Translations under genes and position numbers: made by a program
The notes under the pieces: model-generated
Databases searched by the model: none
Seen by the model: the letters and a program-made list of their open reading frames with translations, nothing else
Told to the model about the DNA's origin: nothing
Assembly: GCF_003990975.1 (NCBI RefSeq)
Contig: NZ_RZJR01000006.1
Location: 310,001 to 374,000 of the forward strand
DNA: 64,000 nucleotides
Reading direction: 5' to 3'
Origin: Cohnella sp. AR92
GTDB lineage: Bacteria > Bacillota > Bacilli > Paenibacillales > Paenibacillaceae
Shown here: positions 49,908 through 58,397 of the stretch, one piece after another
Position numbering within the stretch: the first letter of the stretch is position 1
How the letters are laid out: the number at the start of each line of letters is the position of its first letter

Positions 49908-50849
49908 ATGACTACGGCAGATTGGCAACGCCTGGAGACAAGCTTGCCGGCATGGGTATCCGAATGCCGGGGCTACACGGCGCAGGGCAAAGTCGCCTCC
50001 TACATTCCGGAGCTGTCCAAGGCTCCCAAGGACGCGCTGGGGATCACGATTATGAGCTCGGACGGCAGGAGCGTATCCGCAGGGGACAGCGAGCTGGCGT
50101 TCACCATGCAGAGCATCTCGAAGGTGTTCACGCTTATTCTCGCGCTGATGGACAACGGCGAGGAAGCCGTCTTCCGGAAGGTCGGCATGGAGCCGACGGG
50201 GGACAACTTCAATTCGATGCTCAAGCTGGAGCTCGTGCAGCCGGGAATACCCTTCAACCCGCTGATCAACGCGGGCGCGATCACGATCTCCTCGCTGATC
50301 AAGGGCAACGGTTCCGCCGAGAAGTCGGCGCGGATTCTGCAATTCTTCAAGCGCCTCTCCGGCAACGCTTCGCTCGCTTACGATTCCGACGTCTACCTCT
50401 CGGAATCCGATACCGGCGACCTGAACCGGTCGATGGCGTACCTGCTCAAGGATCACGGCGTTCTCGAAGGCAAGGTGGACGACGTCCTCGACGTCTACTT
50501 CCGTCACTGCTCGATCCGGGGGACCTGCGCCGACCTGGCTCGCATGGCTCTCGTGCTCGCCAATAACGGCAGCGATCCGCTCACGGGAGAGATCCTGATC
50601 CCCCGCCGCTACGTCCAGATCGCCAAGACGTTCATGACGACCTGCGGCATGTACAACGCCTCCGGCGAATTCGCCATCCAGGTGGGTCTCCCGGCCAAGA
50701 GCGGCGTGTCCGGCGGCATTCTCGCCCTGCTTCCCGGCCGGTACGGAATCGGCGTCATCGGCCCGGCGCTTAACGCCAAGGGCAACAGCTGCGCGGGCGT
50801 TCGTCTTCTGGAGACGATTTCTCAAGAGATGGATTGGAGCATGTTCTGA
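49908..50849 (+). CDS. glsA: Glutaminase A
   Basis: 313 aa from ATG 49908 (AAAGGGGAAG site). The frame extends to 49812 without a ribosome site. Serine-beta-lactamase-like fold: nucleophile in MQSISKVF (S-x2-K), PFNPLINAGAI, and KSGVSGGILALLPG. Hydrolyses glutamine to glutamate and ammonia. The 220-nt gap between rnz and glsA holds its promoter region, with no distinct boxes that I can defend. Confidence 0.95.
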   Translation: MTTADWQRLETSLPAWVSECRGYTAQGKVASYIPELSKAPKDALGITIMSSDGRSVSAGDSELAFTMQSISKVFTLILALMDNGEEAVFRKVGMEPTGDNFNSMLKLELVQPGIPFNPLINAGAITISSLIKGNGSAEKSARILQFFKRLSGNASLAYDSDVYLSESDTGDLNRSMAYLLKDHGVLEGKVDDVLDVYFRHCSIRGTCADLARMALVLANNGSDPLTGEILIPRRYVQIAKTFMTTCGMYNASGEFAIQVGLPAKSGVSGGILALLPGRYGIGVIGPALNAKGNSCAGVRLLETISQEMDWSMF

Positions 50850-50893
50850 AGCGAGGAACCGGAAGTAGGTCTAATAGTGATCTGGATCTTTGG

Positions 50894-50926
50894 CCCAAAT
50901 CCCTTAAGGATGAGGGTCTATTTTTC
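50894..50926 (+). terminator. Weak terminator of glsA
   Basis: CCC-AA-ATCC/GGAT-GA-GGG with an internal mismatch, then TCTATTTTTCT. Confidence 0.5.
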
Positions 50927-50973
50927 TGCCCTAATTCTCAATCTGCAATATGGCTTTGGCAATTCGCTCAAAT

Positions 50974-51112
50974 CCCATGTCTCGGCCCTCTTACCCGACA
51001 TTGTCGGGGTACTGCTTCTCGATCCTATGTCGCGACTCTCTAACCGACATTGTCGGGTTACAGCTTCTCGAATCCCATGTCTCGGCCCTGTAACCCGAAT
51101 TTATCGGGTTAC
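50974..51112. repeat. Three tandem 50-bp units with internal palindrome
   Basis: Units begin at 50974, 51024 and 51074 (exact 50-bp spacing). Each starts CCYATGTCKCG and carries a palindrome: CCGACATTGTCGG in the first two and AACCCGAATTTATCGGGTT in the third, where compensating changes keep the pairing. The remainder of the glsA-ubiD gap (51113-51288) contains the short direct repeats GTTTGGCCTCCGTTCGGCCTC (51149-51170 approx.) and the decarboxylase promoter region. Confidence 0.85.
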
Positions 51113-51288
51113 ATCCGACCAGCGCTTTCCCTTCCCCGTTTCGCCTCTGTTTGGCCTCCGTTCGGCCTCCGTTTGGCGTTCGTTTCTTCGACAACCCTTC
51201 GACAATCCGCCGCCTTTCATTGAGAACATTCGCGGATTGCGATATTCTGTTAATATCCTTTTCTATCGTCGATTGGAGATTATCCGTT

Positions 51289-53124
51289 ATGTATAAGAGT
51301 TTGGAAGAATGCGTCCTGGATTTGGAGCGCCACGGGCATCTTGTTCGCGTCCGCGAGGAAGTCGACCCGCACCTGGAGATGGCGGCCATCCATCTGAAAG
51401 TATACGAAGCCGGCGGCCCGGCCCTGCTGTTCGAACGCGTGAGAGGCACCGCCTTCCCGGCCGTGTCCAACTTGTTCGGAACGCTCGAACGCAGCAAGTT
51501 CATCTTCCGGCACACGCTTGCCAACGTGCAGAAGGTCGTGCAGCTGCGCGACGATCCGATGCAGGCGCTCCGGCATCCGCTGCAGAACATCTCCTCCGGC
51601 TTCGCCGCTCTTAAGGCGCTGCCGTCGAAGAAGTCGAGCAGCTTCCCCGTTGCCGAGCAGGAGATCCGGATCTCCGATCTTCCTCTCATCAAGCACTGGC
51701 CGATGGACGGAGGCGCCTTCGTGACGCTGCCTCAAGTCTATTCGGAAGATCCCGACAAACCTGGGATCATGAATTCCAATCTTGGCATGTACCGCGTCCA
51801 GCTTAGCGGCAACGACTATCGCCTGAACGAAGAGATCGGGCTTCATTATCAGATTCATAGAGGCATCGGCATCCACCAGGAGAAGGCGAATCGTCGCGGC
51901 GAGCCGCTCAAGGTGAGCTGCTTCGTCGGCGGTCCTCCCGCCCACATGCTGTCCGCCGTAATGCCGCTGCCCGAAGGGCTGAGCGAGCTGCTGTTCGCCG
52001 GCCTGCTCGCCGGCCGCCGCTTCCGTTACAGCTACCGGGACGGCTATTGCATCAGCAACGACGCCGACTTCGTCATCACCGGCGAGATTCATCCGATGGA
52101 TACGAAGCCGGAGGGCCCCTTCGGCGATCACTTAGGCTATTACAGCCTCGCCCATCCCTTCCCCGTCATGAAGGTCCGGAAGGTGTACGCGAAGAAGAAC
52201 GCCATCTGGCCGTTTACCGTCGTCGGCCGGCCCCCTCAGGAGGATACCTCCTTCGGGGAACTGATCCACGAGATTACCGGAGACGCGATCAAGCAGGAGA
52301 TTCCCGGCGTCAAGCAGGTTCATGCCGTCGACGCGGCGGGCGTTCATCCGCTCCTCCTCGCGATCGGCAGCGAGCGCTACACGCCTTACCTGAACACGAA
52401 GAAGCCGACCGAGCTGCTTACGATAGCCAACCGGATTCTCGGCACCAACCAGCTCAGCCTGGCGAAGTATCTGTTCATCACGGCGGAGGACAATCGTCCT
52501 CTCGATACGCACGATATCGTCGATTTTCTTACCTATATCCTGGAGAGAATCGATCTGCGGCGAGACCTCCACTTCCACACGAATACGACCATCGACACGC
52601 TCGATTATTCGGGCGGCGAGCTGAACGGCGGCAGCAAGGTCGTATTCGCCGCCTATGGAGACGTTCGCCGCGAGCTGTGCCGCGAGGTTCCCGACTCTCT
52701 GAAGGCCATTCGCGGATTCGAGAACGCCAAGCTGGTCATGCCTGGAATCGTCGCCCTTCAAGCCTCAAGGTTCGTCAGCTATGAAGCGGCGGCGAGCGAG
52801 CTCCAGGGGTTGTGCGAAGAGCTTCGCGCCCGCGGAGAGCTGGAAGGCTGTCCGATGCTGCTAGCGTGCGACGACAGCGAATTCGTAAGCGCAAGCCTCG
52901 CGAACTTCCTCTGGGTCGCGTTTACGCGCAGCAACCCGTCCCACGACATTTATGGCGTGGGCAGCGCTTACGAGAACAAGCATTGGGGCTGCGATAACGT
53001 TATCCTGGACATCCGGCTTAAGCCTCACCACGCGCCTCCGCTCATACCGGATCCGGTTGTCGAGAAGAACATCGGCCGCTTCTTCGCAAGCGGCGCCAGC
53101 TTAAGCGGTATCAAGAATGTATGA
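51289..53124 (+). CDS. UbiD-family (prenylated-FMN) decarboxylase
   Basis: 611 aa from ATG 51289. The frame can be extended to 51151 but without a ribosome site. The UbiD fingerprint KPEGPFGDHLGYYS is at about 275-290, with prFMN/metal-binding residues in the centre (MNSNLGMYRVQL, HYQIHRGIGIHQ). It removes carboxylate from aromatic or polyunsaturated acids. The roughly 600-residue size fits the group annotated for menaquinone biosynthesis. No UbiX flavin prenyltransferase gene is in the window. Convergent with the sulfotransferase gene (3-nt gap). Confidence 0.88.
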   Translation: MYKSLEECVLDLERHGHLVRVREEVDPHLEMAAIHLKVYEAGGPALLFERVRGTAFPAVSNLFGTLERSKFIFRHTLANVQKVVQLRDDPMQALRHPLQNISSGFAALKALPSKKSSSFPVAEQEIRISDLPLIKHWPMDGGAFVTLPQVYSEDPDKPGIMNSNLGMYRVQLSGNDYRLNEEIGLHYQIHRGIGIHQEKANRRGEPLKVSCFVGGPPAHMLSAVMPLPEGLSELLFAGLLAGRRFRYSYRDGYCISNDADFVITGEIHPMDTKPEGPFGDHLGYYSLAHPFPVMKVRKVYAKKNAIWPFTVVGRPPQEDTSFGELIHEITGDAIKQEIPGVKQVHAVDAAGVHPLLLAIGSERYTPYLNTKKPTELLTIANRILGTNQLSLAKYLFITAEDNRPLDTHDIVDFLTYILERIDLRRDLHFHTNTTIDTLDYSGGELNGGSKVVFAAYGDVRRELCREVPDSLKAIRGFENAKLVMPGIVALQASRFVSYEAAASELQGLCEELRARGELEGCPMLLACDDSEFVSASLANFLWVAFTRSNPSHDIYGVGSAYENKHWGCDNVILDIRLKPHHAPPLIPDPVVEKNIGRFFASGASLSGIKNV

Positions 53125-53127
53125 TGG

Positions 53128-53874
53128 CTACAATGCGCCAGGAACAAGCACACCCGTTTGTTTAAAGCTGCGAATCGCTGCCTTCGCCTCGGAGGGGAGA
53201 GACAGAATCCTCTTCGCCAGACGGGAACGCACATAGGAATAAACCTCAAGATCGACATCGACAAGCTCTTCAATGCCGCGGAGTTCCGCCCAGGAGAGTT
53301 TGTCGTTTTTTCTAATGTCGTCCCTGCTGTTCTCCTTGAACATCTTGACTTCTCCCCAACCGAACCTTTCCTGCCATAAGTAAACGGTCTCTTCGAACCT
53401 CTCCACCGTCCCCAGAATCGGATATTTCCGCTCGATGATCTCTATCGCTTCCGCAGCGGTCGCGTTCAGCTTGCCCGTCAGCATGGTTGTCTGGTAATTG
53501 CGGAAAGCATACATAAGCTCGGAAGGCAGCTTAAGGAATTGCTTCAAGCTCCCGTTCCCCATCCATTGATGAAACGGATGATCCGCTCTCCTGACGATAT
53601 AGGAATGGTAAGAGAGAATCGCATCGACCGGATTACGCATCACGGACGTATATTCGCATGAACGAGGGATATCGTCATGGAGTCCATAGAAGAAGTGCCC
53701 GAACAGGCATTCATAATGAAAAGGAAGCACCCTCAATAGTTGCTGCCAGCTCTCCCAATCGTTCATATCGATAACGCCTAGCCGTTCCTTGTATTGCTCG
53801 TAGAACATCGATGCCGCGCTAGTCCCTGCCGCTTTGGGAATGTGAACGTAGAGAATCATCGGTCCGACGCTCAT
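53128..53874 (-). CDS. PAPS-dependent sulfotransferase
   Basis: 248 aa from ATG 53874, which overlaps the TGA of cysC (ATGA). The PAPS-binding loop is LYVHIPKAAGTSAAS (about 8-22), and the 3'-phosphate motif is VMRNPVDAILSYHS (about 80-93, R-x-P-x5-SY-x-S). This is the sulfotransferase family 2 pattern typical of carbohydrate sulfotransferases. The acceptor, perhaps a wall or capsular glycan, lipid or secreted metabolite, is not known. Direct coupling to an APS kinase shows that PAPS is its donor. Confidence 0.87.
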   Translation of the reverse strand: MSVGPMILYVHIPKAAGTSAASMFYEQYKERLGVIDMNDWESWQQLLRVLPFHYECLFGHFFYGLHDDIPRSCEYTSVMRNPVDAILSYHSYIVRRADHPFHQWMGNGSLKQFLKLPSELMYAFRNYQTTMLTGKLNATAAEAIEIIERKYPILGTVERFEETVYLWQERFGWGEVKMFKENSRDDIRKNDKLSWAELRGIEELVDVDLEVYSYVRSRLAKRILSLPSEAKAAIRSFKQTGVLVPGAL

Positions 53875-54392
53875 CGGATCCACTTCCGAATGGCCGCAAC
53901 GAGCCGGTCCGCGCTCTGCTTCGGCGACATCTCCAACGTTGGAATGACAAGATCAGGGCTAACGGGGATATCGTAAGCATCGCTAAGTCCCGTGAAGTGG
54001 GCGATTTGCCCCTCGAGCGCTTTCCGGTAGAGCCCCTTCACGTCGCGACGCGCGCACTCGGCGAACGGGCATTCCACATAGATCTCGCGATATTGGCTCA
54101 GCATCGCCCTGGCATAGGCCCTCATCTCCCGGTAGGGAGTGATAAAGGGCACCAAGACGGTGACGTCATGCTTGGCGAGCAAGCCGGCTACGTAGACGGT
54201 TCGCTTCACGTGCCGCATTCGATCGTCGTAGGTATATCCAAGCTCCGGGTTAAGCGCGAGGCGCACCTCGTCTCCATCCAGAACCTCCACTCGCATCCCT
54301 TCTTCCACGAGGATCCGCTCCGTCAGACGGGCAATCGTGGACTTTCCCGAGCCGGACAATCCGGTGAACCAGCAGACCAAGCCTTCGTTCAT
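53871..54392 (-). CDS. cysC: Adenylyl-sulfate (APS) kinase
   Basis: 173 aa from ATG 54392 (AGGGAGG site). Walker A CWFTGLSGSGKSTIA (about 7-21), DGDEVR, the APS-lid motif FITPYREMRAYAR, and KGLYRKALEGQIAHFTGLSDAYD. Makes PAPS from APS. It is not in a sulfate-assimilation operon (no ATP sulfurylase or PAPS reductase nearby). It is coupled to the sulfotransferase instead, so it probably serves sulfation. Confidence 0.94.
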   Translation of the reverse strand: MNEGLVCWFTGLSGSGKSTIARLTERILVEEGMRVEVLDGDEVRLALNPELGYTYDDRMRHVKRTVYVAGLLAKHDVTVLVPFITPYREMRAYARAMLSQYREIYVECPFAECARRDVKGLYRKALEGQIAHFTGLSDAYDIPVSPDLVIPTLEMSPKQSADRLVAAIRKWIR

Positions 54393-54460
54393 GGCCAACC
54401 CTCCCTAAGTAGCATATTCAACGGAGGTGCAACGGTATGGACGAGACGGCCGTTCTCCCG

Positions 54461-54503
54461 AAAAAAACGGCGCGGATCGAGCTTTCGCTCTCTCCGCGCC
54501 GTT
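54461..54503 (-). terminator. Terminator of the YebC gene
   Basis: AACGGCGCGGA/TCCGCGCCGTT stem, inner GAGC/GCTC pairing, and a seven-A run on the plus strand (U-tract on minus). Confidence 0.9.
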
Positions 54504-54520
54504 ACCTTGCCCAGGTTCTC

Positions 54521-55252
54521 TTATTCTTCGTCCTCGTCCGCCAATTCTACGTTATGATACACCTGCTGGACATCTTCGAGATCGTCCAACGCGTCGATGA
54601 TCTTCTCGAAACTAGGCAGCGATTCCTCCGGCAGCGTCACATACGTCTGAGGAATCATCGTCAACTCCGCGACCGTGAACTCCGTCACGCCCATGCTCTT
54701 GATTGCGTCTTGAACGGCATGGAACTGCTCCGGATCGGAATAAACGACGACCGATTCGTCTTCTTCCACGACGTCGCGCACGTCTACGTCCGTCTCAAGC
54801 AGCAATTCCATCACGTCGTCTACCGACTTGCCGGTCAGGCCGATGACGGCCGCCGAGTCGAACATGTAAGCAACCGAGCCGGATACGCCCATGTTGCCGC
54901 CGTTCTTGCTGAACGCGGCGCGAACGGAGGAAGCCGTACGGTTGACGTTGTTCGTCAGCGTGTCGACGATGATCATCGAACCATTCGGGCCGAAGCCTTC
55001 ATAACGAAGCTCGACGTAGTTCTCATCCCCGGAACCCTTGGCTTTCTCCAGGGCGCGATCGATGATCGCCTTCGGCACGTTATATGTCTTCGCGCGTTCC
55101 AGGACCACTTTAAGAGCGCGATTCGCTTCCGGATCCGGCTCGCCTTTCTTGGCGGCAACGTAAATCTCGATCCCGAATTTGGCATAAATCTTGCTATTGC
55201 TCGCGTCCTTCGACGCTTTCTTGTTCTTAATGTTGTTCCATTTGCGTCCCAT
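54521..55252 (-). CDS. YebC/PmpR-family protein (TACO1-like)
   Basis: 243 aa. Family marks: [26 protein letters not shown] [39 protein letters not shown], and [14 protein letters not shown]. Recent work links YebC proteins to translation of difficult (polyproline) sequences as well as to transcription control. Here the subgroup is closer to YeeN/YrbC. Monocistronic. Confidence 0.93.
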   Translation of the reverse strand: MGRKWNNIKNKKASKDASNSKIYAKFGIEIYVAAKKGEPDPEANRALKVVLERAKTYNVPKAIIDRALEKAKGSGDENYVELRYEGFGPNGSMIIVDTLTNNVNRTASSVRAAFSKNGGNMGVSGSVAYMFDSAAVIGLTGKSVDDVMELLLETDVDVRDVVEEDESVVVYSDPEQFHAVQDAIKSMGVTEFTVAELTMIPQTYVTLPEESLPSFEKIIDALDDLEDVQQVYHNVELADEDEE

Positions 55253-55300
55253 GATCTGTCCTGCTTTCTTTATTTATAATATTGCATTATACCAAATGAC

Positions 55301-56062
55301 TCATTGCTTAATCCAGTACAAGCTGCCATTCGGTTCCCGATCCATGAATCCGTACTCGATCAAATACCTTCTCAACGTGGCAAAATCGGCATGCCGCTTC
55401 TTCAGGACCTCATTGACTTCCTTCTCCGTATACTTCTTGTTATCCGAGAATTGCCGCGCCAGATGCCGCAGGACGACCAGCTTGCGCTTCTCCTTGCGCG
55501 GGATCTCGCTTAGCGGTCCGTCCGGGCCTTCCTTAAAGTAAATCTTCATGACGCTCTCTCGTTCTTGCTCGGTTACTGCATATCTCTCATCCACCATAGT
55601 CGCCGTCTTATGAGGCGTAATCAATCGCTGAGGCTTGGCCGTTCGACCGTCCGCCAGCTCCATCAGAGCCAGGAATACCTTAGCCTGCTTCGCTCTCTCC
55701 CGCAGGGCGAAACGATGATTGCGAATCGTCGACGAGCTCCCTCCTTCCATTGTCTTCACGATCTCATTGTCGGACAAACCTTCATGAAACAGCGTCAATA
55801 ATCTTTTCTGCAGATCGGTAAGCCCCGTCAGCTTCTTGTCCAGTCCCATCAGGTATTCGAACATCGAGCCATGAGCCTCCGCTAGATGAACCTGCACGAA
55901 TCGAGAGGCTTCGTAGAAAACCCCATCGTGAGGAAAGACGATGCCTTGTTCGAAGCTCTCCCCGCACGCAAGGCAAAGATAGGCTCCTTGCTCTTCGCGA
56001 TAGGCGTACCCTTGAACCAACTCGTGAAGCGGCACTTCCCAGAACAAATCCGACACTTGCAT
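55301..56062 (-). CDS. DUF2087-domain transcriptional regulator
   Basis: 253 aa from ATG 56062. ATG 56080 and a longer frame to 56203 are alternatives, but homologues that I recall begin M-x-x-S-ELFW. Zn-finger-like CLACGESFEQGIVF-x-HLAEAH (C-x2-C...H...H, about 30-65), an HTH of the LuxR/sigma-4 type (LTDLQKRLLTLFHEGLSDNEI, then SSSTIRNHRFALRE), and the C-terminal DUF2087 (RKEKRKLVVLRHLARQF, YTEKEVNEVL). It binds DNA, but the target is unknown. The palindrome in its own promoter suggests autoregulation. Confidence 0.85.
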   Translation of the reverse strand: MQVSDLFWEVPLHELVQGYAYREEQGAYLCLACGESFEQGIVFPHDGVFYEASRFVQVHLAEAHGSMFEYLMGLDKKLTGLTDLQKRLLTLFHEGLSDNEIVKTMEGGSSSTIRNHRFALRERAKQAKVFLALMELADGRTAKPQRLITPHKTATMVDERYAVTEQERESVMKIYFKEGPDGPLSEIPRKEKRKLVVLRHLARQFSDNKKYTEKEVNEVLKKRHADFATLRRYLIEYGFMDREPNGSLYWIKQ

Positions 56063-56097
56063 ATCGCCGACACCGTCCATAATTGTTTGTTTAATAT

Positions 56098-56132
56098 ATA
56101 GACATTTTATTATTATGTCTATTATTTGTAAA
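56098..56132 (-). promoter_or_regulatory. Promoter and palindromic operator of the DUF2087 regulator
   Basis: Minus-strand -35 TTTACA (56132-56127), 17-nt spacer, -10 TAAAAT (56109-56104). The palindrome TAGACAT-N9-ATGTCTA spans the -10 and spacer (about 56098-56120), a typical place for an autorepressor. Confidence 0.65.
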
Positions 56133-56733
56133 CACCCTGCTGTTCCTGCTTCGAAAAGTGCAATGACTGCGAAGACGAACTCGTAGGCTAATTCGCCTTC
56201 CACCGAGTACGCATAGAAGGAATTGCCCCTTCATTATTCCGGACATCGGAAGGAACGTTTCGCTCGAACAGTGTTTACATATCTCTTATTATGTAAACTC
56301 AAAATTAAAATTTAGCGCCATGGGTCTCTTTTCCATTTTGTAATCCTGGCACCAGCAAGCATCACCATACCGTCCCAACGCGCAGACCGGCACGAATCGG
56401 ACCGAGTCATTATCGCCAGATGCTTAACCGCTACCGTGTGAACAGACTCGCCTTGCATCTCCTCCTCGGATCGAACGCAATCTGAAGCTTTACCGCTTGC
56501 CCTCCTTTTATCCAAGAAATTCTCCTATCTCGAATTGTCCCAATATCCTCCCATAGAAGCTCGACTATTTAATGTCATTAATCACTGCACTCTCGTTCTA
56601 TTTCGTTAAGTTTACATATATATGTTTATGTTAACTTAATTCATTTTATTTAACCATGTTAAGTGTTTTTGTTGAAATGTAAGGCTTGCACACCCGGCGA
56701 ACTAGCCAAACATCGCAGCAGCATTAAAATCGT
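56133..56733. other. AT-rich gene-free island with related palindromes
   Basis: No convincing gene in about 600 bp. Two palindromes share one core: GTTTACATA-N8-TATGTAAAC (56273-56298, perfect 9-bp arms) and an imperfect one around 56606-56642 (GTTAAGTTTACATA...TATGTTAACTTAAT). The heptamer TGTAAAC also recurs at 56127-56133. The base composition of 56560-56680 is far more AT-rich than the neighbouring genes. Confidence 0.6.
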
Positions 56734-56761
56734 TTGATGAAATAGGAATTGTTGATAGAAT
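56734..56761 (+). promoter_or_regulatory. Promoter of the VOC-family gene
   Basis: -35 TTGATG (56734-56739), 16-nt spacer, -10 TAGAAT (56756-56761). Confidence 0.5.
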
Positions 56762-56812
56762 AAGGATGAAGACGATCAGGCACTCCATTTGTACCCATAA
56801 GGAGCTAAATCG

Positions 56813-57265
56813 ATGGCAACTAACCAATTACTAAGGATGGACAATGTCGGAATCGTTGTCGAATCCCTTGATGAGGCCATCTCCTTCTTCGAGGAGGTAG
56901 GCTTGAAGCTGGAAGGTCGTGCTACTGTCGAAGGTGAATGGGCGGGTCGCGTAACCGGGCTGGGCTCGCAGCGCGTAGAGATCGCAATGATGGTTACCCC
57001 GGATGGGCACAGCCGACTTGAACTTTCGCGATTTGTCACCCCGTCTCCTGTCTCGGATCACCGAACGGCTCCCGTCAATGCCCTCGGTTATCTTCGCGTC
57101 ATGTTCACCGTGGAAGACATTGACGAAATGGTATCCAGGCTCTCAAAGCTTGGCGCGCAGGTCGTTGGGGAAGTGGTTCAGTACGAGGACTCGTATCGGC
57201 TCTGCTATATTCGCGGGAATGAAGGACTTCTAATCGGTTTGGCGCAGCAGCTCGGGAAAAAATAA
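56813..57265 (+). CDS. VOC-superfamily (glyoxalase-like) protein
   Basis: 150 aa, two beta-alpha-beta-beta-beta modules. MDNVGIVVESLDEAISFFEEVG opens the first and LGYLRVMFTVEDIDEMVSRL the second. Conserved positions LRMDNVGIVV and YIRGNEGLLIGLAQQLG fit metal-site geometry, but not every ligand is obvious. Could be a glyoxalase-, dioxygenase- or resistance-type protein. ATG 56813 follows AAGGAG at 8 nt. Monocistronic. Confidence 0.88.
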   Translation: MATNQLLRMDNVGIVVESLDEAISFFEEVGLKLEGRATVEGEWAGRVTGLGSQRVEIAMMVTPDGHSRLELSRFVTPSPVSDHRTAPVNALGYLRVMFTVEDIDEMVSRLSKLGAQVVGEVVQYEDSYRLCYIRGNEGLLIGLAQQLGKK

Positions 57266-57291
57266 GTTCCGAGGGACGAGTTAGCTAACTC

Positions 57292-57324
57292 AAAAAGCCG
57301 CCCCTTCAACGAGGCGGCTTACTT
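57292..57324. terminator. Bidirectional terminator between VOC and coiled-coil genes
   Basis: AAGCCGCC/GGCGGCTT stem with a 10-nt loop, five A on the left (U-tract for the minus strand) and TTACTT on the right. Confidence 0.85.
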
Positions 57325-57355
57325 ATCGAACCCGATTCGGATGGGATGATTCCCG

Positions 57356-58315
57356 TTATCGATTCTCGATCAATTCCTTATAGCTTCCATCCAGCCCCGC
57401 GATCTCCAGCTCCAGCCTCTTCCGCTCATCCGCCAGCCGCTCTAGCTGAACCTTCACTTCGACTACGCCTCGGTCTACCTTCCTCAACGCATCGTTGATT
57501 CGCCCTTGAACGACCCAATCCGTGATGAAACCGTCGAAGAAGTAATCCGCGAATGTCAGGAAGCCGCTCATCTCCACGTCGCCGGCGCCCGTTCGCCAGT
57601 TCAAGTCGGCCAATTCCCGTTCGAAGGCTCTCAGGGAGGATTGGGCTTGCTGCATCTGCGCCCTGGCCGCGTCGATTCGGCTATGCTTGACCGCCGTTGA
57701 GATCGCGCCTCCGCCGAGCATGTCGTACGTGCCCCAATTCCGCGCGGAACGAAGCTTATCTTGGGCGCCAGTCAGCTTGCTATACGCTCTGGAGCCGGCG
57801 TCTTCCGCTTCTGCCGTCTCCCTAAGGCGAGCGCGCAGCGTTCCCGCTTCGTTGGAGAGGCGTTCCAGCTCCTTCTCGGTCTCCTCGTCGAACAGGCGTA
57901 TCCAACCTTTTTTCTTCGCGAGCAGCTCTTCGAATTCGAGCTCCGCATTCGTGACTTCGGCATACAGCCTGCTTGCTTCCTCATGCTCCGATTCCAGCGA
58001 CGCAAGCGCCGATAAAGCCGAATCCAGCTTAAGCGCCGCTTCGGCGGCTTCTTTCTCCTCGCGCTCAAGCTTCTCCTCCAGCTGGCCGATCAGCTTGTAC
58101 CATGCCCGCGGGAGCGAAGCGTTCGTCAGCGTCTCGACGTCGGCTTGCTCCTCGTTCGCGGCCGACCGGCATTGCTGCACAACGGCTTGCTGACGGGAAA
58201 TTTGGGTCTCCAGTTCGGACAATCGGCGTTGTCGCTTCTCCTTTAACTGTCTTTTCTCCCTGCATGCCGCCAATTGTTCGTTCCATTCGAGAAGCTGCGT
58301 CCTCGCTTGATCCAT
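57356..58315 (-). CDS. Coiled-coil protein of unknown function
   Basis: 319 aa from ATG 58315, 10 nt after AGGAG. ATG 58336 lacks a site. Residues about 5-180 are heptad-rich, Glu/Lys/Arg/Gln coiled coil. The middle (about 195-225) contains ARNWGTYDMLGGGAISTAVKHS, a Gly-rich non-helical segment. The end returns to coiled coil. No transmembrane segment. The Gly-rich core flanked by coils may be the functional site. Family not recognised. Confidence 0.75.
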   Translation of the reverse strand: MDQARTQLLEWNEQLAACREKRQLKEKRQRRLSELETQISRQQAVVQQCRSAANEEQADVETLTNASLPRAWYKLIGQLEEKLEREEKEAAEAALKLDSALSALASLESEHEEASRLYAEVTNAELEFEELLAKKKGWIRLFDEETEKELERLSNEAGTLRARLRETAEAEDAGSRAYSKLTGAQDKLRSARNWGTYDMLGGGAISTAVKHSRIDAARAQMQQAQSSLRAFERELADLNWRTGAGDVEMSGFLTFADYFFDGFITDWVVQGRINDALRKVDRGVVEVKVQLERLADERKRLELEIAGLDGSYKELIENR

Positions 58316-58397
58316 TCCCGTCTCTCTCCTCTTCATCCGCTATTTTCCATATCTTCTCTATATATAACGTCTGAAGAGAGCTTTTGGTTGTCATTTA

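Noticed and set aside
56312..56515. 67-codon open frame on the minus strand in the AT-rich island
   Set aside because: No ribosome site, no motif and poor composition.
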